NCBI GenBank assembly: GCA_963799245.1
Contig: CAWCWN010000004.1
Span: 62,001-126,000, forward strand
Length of the DNA: 64,000 bases
Source: CAWCWN01 sp963799245
Lineage (GTDB): Bacteria > Chloroflexota > Ktedonobacteria > Ktedonobacterales > Ktedonobacteraceae
Direction: 5' to 3'
The notes below the pieces were generated by a model. It worked only from the letters and a program-made list of their open reading frames with translations, did not search any database and was not told the origin of the DNA. Position numbers and translations under genes: made by a program. Below are positions 60,013 to 64,000 of the stretch, one piece after another (the stretch's first letter is position 1; each line of letters begins with the position of its first letter).

Positions 60013-62061
60013 ATGATGAATCAGCAGCCGGACGAGCAGGTAGCACAGGGGAAATTACCCATAAAGCAGGAAGACATAGAGCAAGAATCAATTTTTAGTG
60101 ATTTCGACCTCTATTTATTTGGCCAGGGTAAGCATTACCGTATCTATGAGAAAATGGGGGCGCATGTACGCACCTTGAACGGCGTGCAGGGCGTGCATTT
60201 TGCCGTCTGGGCACCCAACGCCCTGGACGTCTCCGTGATAGGGGACTTTAACGCGTGGCAGCGCGGTGCGACGCCGATGACGGTTTACCGCCAAGACCTG
60301 GGAGTCTGGGAGTGCTTTGTGCCCGGCCTGCAGGCCGGGGCGCTCTACAAGTATGCTATTTACTCGCGCTTTAACAACTACGCGGCAGAAAAAACCGATC
60401 CCTACGGCTTTGCCTGCGAACTTCGTCCATCGACCGCCAGTATTGTCACTGATATTCACCAGCACACGTGGAACGACGGCGGCTGGATGCAGGAGCGCCC
60501 ACATCATCAGCAGTTGAACCGGCCAATGTCGATCTATGAGGTTCACCTGGGTTCCTGGAGGCATGCGCCGGAGCGACATCTAGACGGCAGTTTTGAAGAG
60601 GACCGCTTCCTCACCTATCGCGAATTGGCCCACGCCCTGGCCGCCTATGTCAAAGAGATGGGCTTTACGCATATTGAAATTATGCCCGTGACCGAGTACC
60701 CGTTTGACGCCTCCTGGGGCTATCAGGTCACCGGCTACTACGCGCCCACCAGTCGCTTCGGCTCACCCAGCGACTTTCAGTATTTCGTCGATTACATGCA
60801 CCAGCAAGGCATCGGCATCATCCTGGATTGGGTGCCCTCTCACTTCCCGAAAGATGGCAATGCTCTCAGCTACTTTGACGGCACCCACCTCTACGAATAT
60901 GCCGATACACGTAAGGGAGAGCACAAAGAATGGGGCACCCTGGTCTTTAACTATGGACGTAACGAGGTAAAAAACTTTCTGCTGGCCAACGCCCTCTTCT
61001 GGCTAAGGGAGTACCATATCGACGGCCTGCGCGTCGACGCCGTCGCCTCCATGATCTACCTGGACTACCTGCGCAAACCCGGCGAATGGGCGCCAAACCA
61101 GTACGGGGGACGCGAGCACCTTGAAGCAGTAGATTTTTTGCGCCAGCTCAACGAAGCGGTCTATGCGCACGAGGCCGGCACATTGACCATCGCGGAGGAA
61201 TCTTCAGCCTGGCCCCTGGTTTCTAGGCCAACCTACGTCGGGGGACTCGGCTTCAGTATGAAATGGAATATGGGGTGGATGCATGATATGTTGGAGTATA
61301 TGCACCTGGACCCTATTCATCGTCGCTACCATCACAATAACATTACGTTCTCCCTGATGTATGCCTACACCGAGAACTTCGTGCTGCCCCTGTCGCATGA
61401 CGAGGTCGTGCATATGAAAGGCTCGCTGATCAACAAAATGCCCGGTGACCTCTGGCAGCGTTTTGCCAATCTGCGGGCGCTCTTTGGCTATATGTGGGGA
61501 CACCCGGGCAAGAAGTTGCTCTTTATGGGCGGCGAGTTCGGGCAGTGGCGCGAGTGGAATTTTGCCGAGAGCCTGGATTGGCACCTGCTTGAGCCACCCA
61601 GCGATCCCCGCCACGCCCAGCTGCGCGACTTTGTGCATGACTTGAATATGCTCTACCATAAGGAAGCGGCCCTCAGTGAGCTGGACTATGATCCCGCGGG
61701 GTTTGCCTGGATTGATCCCCACGATTCAGATAACAGTGTCGCGTCCTTTATGCGGCATAGCCAGTACGCGGCGGATACCCTGCTCTTTGTCTGTAATTTT
61801 ACGCCGGTGCCCCGCCACGGTTATCGCCTGGGCGTACCGGACCCGGGGGAGTATTATGAGCTCATTAACAGCGACGCGCAGCGCTACGGCGGCAGCGGGC
61901 TGGAAAACCTGCAGCCCATGCCCAGCGGTCCAGTTTTCTGGCAGGCCTGCCCGCACTCGATCATCCTGACACTGCCCCCGTTGAGCACCGTCATTTTAAA
62001 GCGGCGGCCAGCCGCTAGCGACGAAAACTTAGACGCGGAAGTGGGAGGAGAGCTCAAATAG
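60013..62061 (+). CDS. glgB: 1,4-alpha-glucan branching enzyme (GH13_9)
   Basis: 682 residues. CBM48 domain (GVQGVHFAVWAPNALDVSVI, GDFNAWQRGATPM), then the catalytic barrel: motif I DWVPSHFP, motif II GLRVDAVASM with the nucleophile Asp, motif III IAEESSAWP with the acid Glu, motif IV LPLSHDEV. The C-terminal all-beta domain finishes LPPLSTVILKRR. It makes alpha-1,6 branches in glycogen. No other glycogen gene is adjacent. Confidence 0.95.
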   Translation: MMNQQPDEQVAQGKLPIKQEDIEQESIFSDFDLYLFGQGKHYRIYEKMGAHVRTLNGVQGVHFAVWAPNALDVSVIGDFNAWQRGATPMTVYRQDLGVWECFVPGLQAGALYKYAIYSRFNNYAAEKTDPYGFACELRPSTASIVTDIHQHTWNDGGWMQERPHHQQLNRPMSIYEVHLGSWRHAPERHLDGSFEEDRFLTYRELAHALAAYVKEMGFTHIEIMPVTEYPFDASWGYQVTGYYAPTSRFGSPSDFQYFVDYMHQQGIGIILDWVPSHFPKDGNALSYFDGTHLYEYADTRKGEHKEWGTLVFNYGRNEVKNFLLANALFWLREYHIDGLRVDAVASMIYLDYLRKPGEWAPNQYGGREHLEAVDFLRQLNEAVYAHEAGTLTIAEESSAWPLVSRPTYVGGLGFSMKWNMGWMHDMLEYMHLDPIHRRYHHNNITFSLMYAYTENFVLPLSHDEVVHMKGSLINKMPGDLWQRFANLRALFGYMWGHPGKKLLFMGGEFGQWREWNFAESLDWHLLEPPSDPRHAQLRDFVHDLNMLYHKEAALSELDYDPAGFAWIDPHDSDNSVASFMRHSQYAADTLLFVCNFTPVPRHGYRLGVPDPGEYYELINSDAQRYGGSGLENLQPMPSGPVFWQACPHSIILTLPPLSTVILKRRPAASDENLDAEVGGELK

Positions 62062-62070
62062 TCCCTGCCG

Positions 62071-62104
62071 ACCGCGAGAAATCAGCGGATGGATTTCTCG
62101 CGGT
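62071..62104. terminator. 13-bp perfect hairpin shared by convergent genes
   Basis: ACCGCGAGAAATC (62071-62083), 8-nt loop, exact complement (62092-62104). It begins 9 bp after the glgB stop and covers the stop codon of the LOG gene (62082-62084), so it probably terminates both. Confidence 0.7.
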
Positions 62105-62978
62105 TGGGATCCTGTTTCTCCAGATGATTATTCTCGTGGTAGGCATCAATCACGATCTTGCAGATCTCCTCCGGATCATCTGAGATCCGCAGCAACTCAA
62201 GATCGGTGGCTGAAATTGTCTCGTAGGCCAGCATGGTATCGTGCATCCAGTTTATCAATCCCTGCCAGTACTGTGAGCCGTACAGGATGACGGGGAAGTG
62301 ACTGACCTTCTTCGTCTGGATGAGCGTCAGCGCCTCAAAGAGTTCATCCATCGTCCCGAAGCCACCCGAAAAGATGATAAAGGCGTTTGAATACTTGATG
62401 AACATGGTCTTGCGCACAAAAAAGTAGCGAAATTCCAGGGAGATATCGAGGTAGGGGTTGGATCCCTGCTCAAAGGGCAATTCAATGTTACAGCCAATTG
62501 AGAGGTTACCCCCTTCCTGCGCCCCTTTGTTCGCGGCCTCCATAATGCCAGGGCCCCCGCCGGTGATGATGCCGAAGCCCGCCTTCGCCAGCAGGCGGGC
62601 CGTTTCAGTCGCCGCCTTATAAGCAGGTTCGCCTTGCCGGGCGCGGGCTGAGCCGAAAAGCGTCACTGCCGGCGGGATATGCGCGAGAGCGTCAAAACCA
62701 TAGACAAATTCACTCATGATGCGCAAGACCCGCCAGGGATCCGTAAGCGTAAAATCGGTGTTCAGAGCACGTTCAAAAGCGTGTTCCTCCTCCCTCACCT
62801 GCTCACTTGACATTGGCTCCAAGGGGCTGATCAATGGCTGTATGGGGCGCGTGAGCAAGCGCTCATCTTCTGTGATCGCTCTGCCCTTGCCGCGTAAAGA
62901 TCGATAGCGATCGGCGGCCTTCTTCTCACGGTTGTTTGCTCCATTGACTTTGCCATTCATATTACTGCTACGACTCAT
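62082..62978 (-). CDS. LOG-family (TIGR00730-type) Rossmann-fold protein
   Basis: 298 residues. The first 65 residues are basic and disordered (KVNGANNREKKAADRYRSLR). The LOG fold has VTLFGSARARQGEPAY, GFGIITGGGPGIMEAANKGA and the active-site SGGFGTMDELFE in place of the usual PGGxGTxxE. LOG enzymes cleave cytokinin or AMP riboside 5'-phosphates to free base; bacterial members also act as nucleotide hydrolases. It is convergent with glgB and shares a hairpin over its stop codon. Confidence 0.87.
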   Translation of the reverse strand: MSRSSNMNGKVNGANNREKKAADRYRSLRGKGRAITEDERLLTRPIQPLISPLEPMSSEQVREEEHAFERALNTDFTLTDPWRVLRIMSEFVYGFDALAHIPPAVTLFGSARARQGEPAYKAATETARLLAKAGFGIITGGGPGIMEAANKGAQEGGNLSIGCNIELPFEQGSNPYLDISLEFRYFFVRKTMFIKYSNAFIIFSGGFGTMDELFEALTLIQTKKVSHFPVILYGSQYWQGLINWMHDTMLAYETISATDLELLRISDDPEEICKIVIDAYHENNHLEKQDPNREKSIR

Positions 62979-63178
62979 AGAGATTCTCGTTTTCTATATC
63001 CATATTTTGATCTTGAGCTTAAGGCCTGTACCTGATTCAGCCAATATAGTATAGCATGAAACAGTAGCATTTACGATCATCCAGTAGCACCATCGTCTCC
63101 ACTCCATATACGTTCTCTCTTCACGCAGACGCATAGCTGCCGTCGTCAAAGGGGAACACGAGCGTTTCTGCGCTTACA

Positions 63179-63967
63179 TCACGTGTCAGGCGTGAGCAAA
63201 GGCGCGGCTACAGGATACACCGCGACACTCTGAAAGAAGGCTTCCACTCCACCTGATGTAACGCTATTCTGCACAAAGAGGGCGATCTGGCCGCTACTGT
63301 AGTCAGGGTCGCTGACTGAACTGACGATCTTGCCATTCAGCTCCAGGACCAGCTGCGTCCCCTGCATTATCACACAGATGGTGTTTGGCTCTCCGGCCGG
63401 TCGTAGTGAGCCACTTGGCGTTGGCGCTACCAGGTATTGTACCTGCTGCTGCTTGCTGGTGCCCAAAAATTCTTTGCTGATCGCATATGTCTTGTTAGGA
63501 TAAATATCAACACGGTAATCATGGTCGAGATAGCTATCGCCGCGCACATAGAGGCCCACACTATCATCAACTGCTGCCTGGATAAGGGTGTAGGTTACCG
63601 TGAGCTTGAAATCCTTGAAAATCTCAGTGCTGGGCAGGCTCTCCGGCATAATCTCGTGGTTGGCATCGGCTAATGTCAATGAATTATTCGCTATGACGCG
63701 CGTGTAACCAGGTACGCTGCCCTGATACCAGCCCTTGCTCGTATCGGCGAAATCATCGTAAAAGAGCGGCTGCGTTACCGCCTGGGCGGTCTGGCTTAGC
63801 ACAGGTGTAGCAGAAGGTGAAGCGATAACATTACCAGTAGTGCGGACTTCATTACCCCTGGCCTGAGTATACATAAATGAGCCGCTTGCGATTACAAGTA
63901 CCAATAACAGGGCATATGCAGAGAAAAAAAGTATCTTCTTTCTTTTAGCCCTGTTCGCGTTATTCAT
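63179..63967 (-). CDS. Membrane-anchored LamG-like protein
   Basis: 262 residues from ATG 63967 (start uncertain, no strong ribosome site; TTG 63988 is in frame). One transmembrane helix (ILFFSAYALLLVLVIASGSF), a Ser/Thr/Pro-rich stalk, then a concanavalin/LamG-type beta-sandwich (FYDDFADTSKGWYQGSVPGY, FKDFKLTVTYTLIQAAVDDS, LYVRGDSYLDHDYRVDIYPN, QGTQLVLELNGKIVSSVSD). It is probably an extracellular carbohydrate-binding or sensing module. Upstream context lies outside the window. Confidence 0.72.
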   Translation of the reverse strand: MNNANRAKRKKILFFSAYALLLVLVIASGSFMYTQARGNEVRTTGNVIASPSATPVLSQTAQAVTQPLFYDDFADTSKGWYQGSVPGYTRVIANNSLTLADANHEIMPESLPSTEIFKDFKLTVTYTLIQAAVDDSVGLYVRGDSYLDHDYRVDIYPNKTYAISKEFLGTSKQQQVQYLVAPTPSGSLRPAGEPNTICVIMQGTQLVLELNGKIVSSVSDPDYSSGQIALFVQNSVTSGGVEAFFQSVAVYPVAAPLLTPDT

Positions 63968-64000
63968 ATACCAGGATCTGGCTCTCAATTTTCATTACAC

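Overview
The window is about 57% GC by eye, carries about 50 genes on both strands with many short operons, and contains no rRNA, tRNA or CRISPR array that I can recognise. The gene mix suggests a soil-type, aerobic, Gram-positive-like member of the Chloroflexota, most probably class Ktedonobacteria. It includes a Ser/Thr kinase fused to a STAND ATPase and a LuxR domain, a TSUP transporter fused to DUF1634, an Acg-like nitroreductase, a membrane-anchored sulfite-oxidase-like enzyme, pentapeptide proteins, DUF6069 and a secreted-repeat lipoprotein. This assignment is an inference from family content; no marker gene settles it.

Layout. 1-5.9 kb: a chaperone/protease operon (DnaJ, CbpM-like MerR regulator, FtsH-type protease without membrane segments, ClpB, pentapeptide remnant). 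The ftsH and clpB reading frames are broken by at least eleven single-base indels although the protein signal is conserved across them. 5.9-16 kb: a P1B-type metal ATPase, a membrane sulfite-oxidase-like protein, an HD hydrolase, a UBP zinc finger, an ANTAR regulator, a HAD phosphatase and a GT4 glycosyltransferase. 16-20 kb: an Acg-like nitroreductase, a frameshifted tyrosine recombinase and a carboxymuconolactone-decarboxylase-like protein. 20-27.4 kb: a compact operon coding a small respiratory chain: glucose-type dehydrogenase, NDH-2, cytochrome bd oxidase (cydAB), a small membrane protein and a GMC oxidoreductase. 27-36.5 kb: a frameshifted AarF/UbiB kinase, two surface or structural hypotheticals, the kinase-STAND-LuxR fusion, YihY, and a coupled MntR-MntH pair. 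36.6-44 kb: an orphan molybdenum hydroxylase large subunit, an unknown 379-residue protein, a Tat-exported ferritin-like protein, a DUF1269 protein (frameshifted) and a cardiolipin-synthase-like PLD enzyme. 44-51 kb: a NarL-type two-component system divergent from an RND efflux permease. 51-64 kb: DUF6069, a hydroxyacid dehydrogenase, a pentapeptide protein, DUF1634-TSUP, HU, RluD-LspA, a DksA-like protein, a lipoprotein, the glycogen branching enzyme, a LOG protein and a secreted beta-type protein.

Non-coding signals are unusually rich. (i) A 24-26 bp motif (AAAAATAG, then N-R-Y-R, then TTYTRAWGATGCG) occurs six times in intergenic DNA, three of them packed into 19785-19957. (ii) Three genes have a perfect tetranucleotide array (TGCC x9, TAAG x5, TTGA x5) butted directly against the Shine-Dalgarno sequence. 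(iii) Long perfect inverted repeats, two with no loop at all (44 and 36 bp), punctuate intergenic regions. (iv) Multi-stem candidate RNAs lie at 44198-44286 and 54161-54278. No single obvious new defence or biosynthetic system is present; these regulatory patterns and the self-contained respiratory operon are the best candidates for something undescribed.

Frameshifts also occur singly in the recombinase, AarF and DUF1269 genes. Several sit in short homopolymers, so part of this decay could be sequencing error. That question should be settled before any of these genes is treated as dead.
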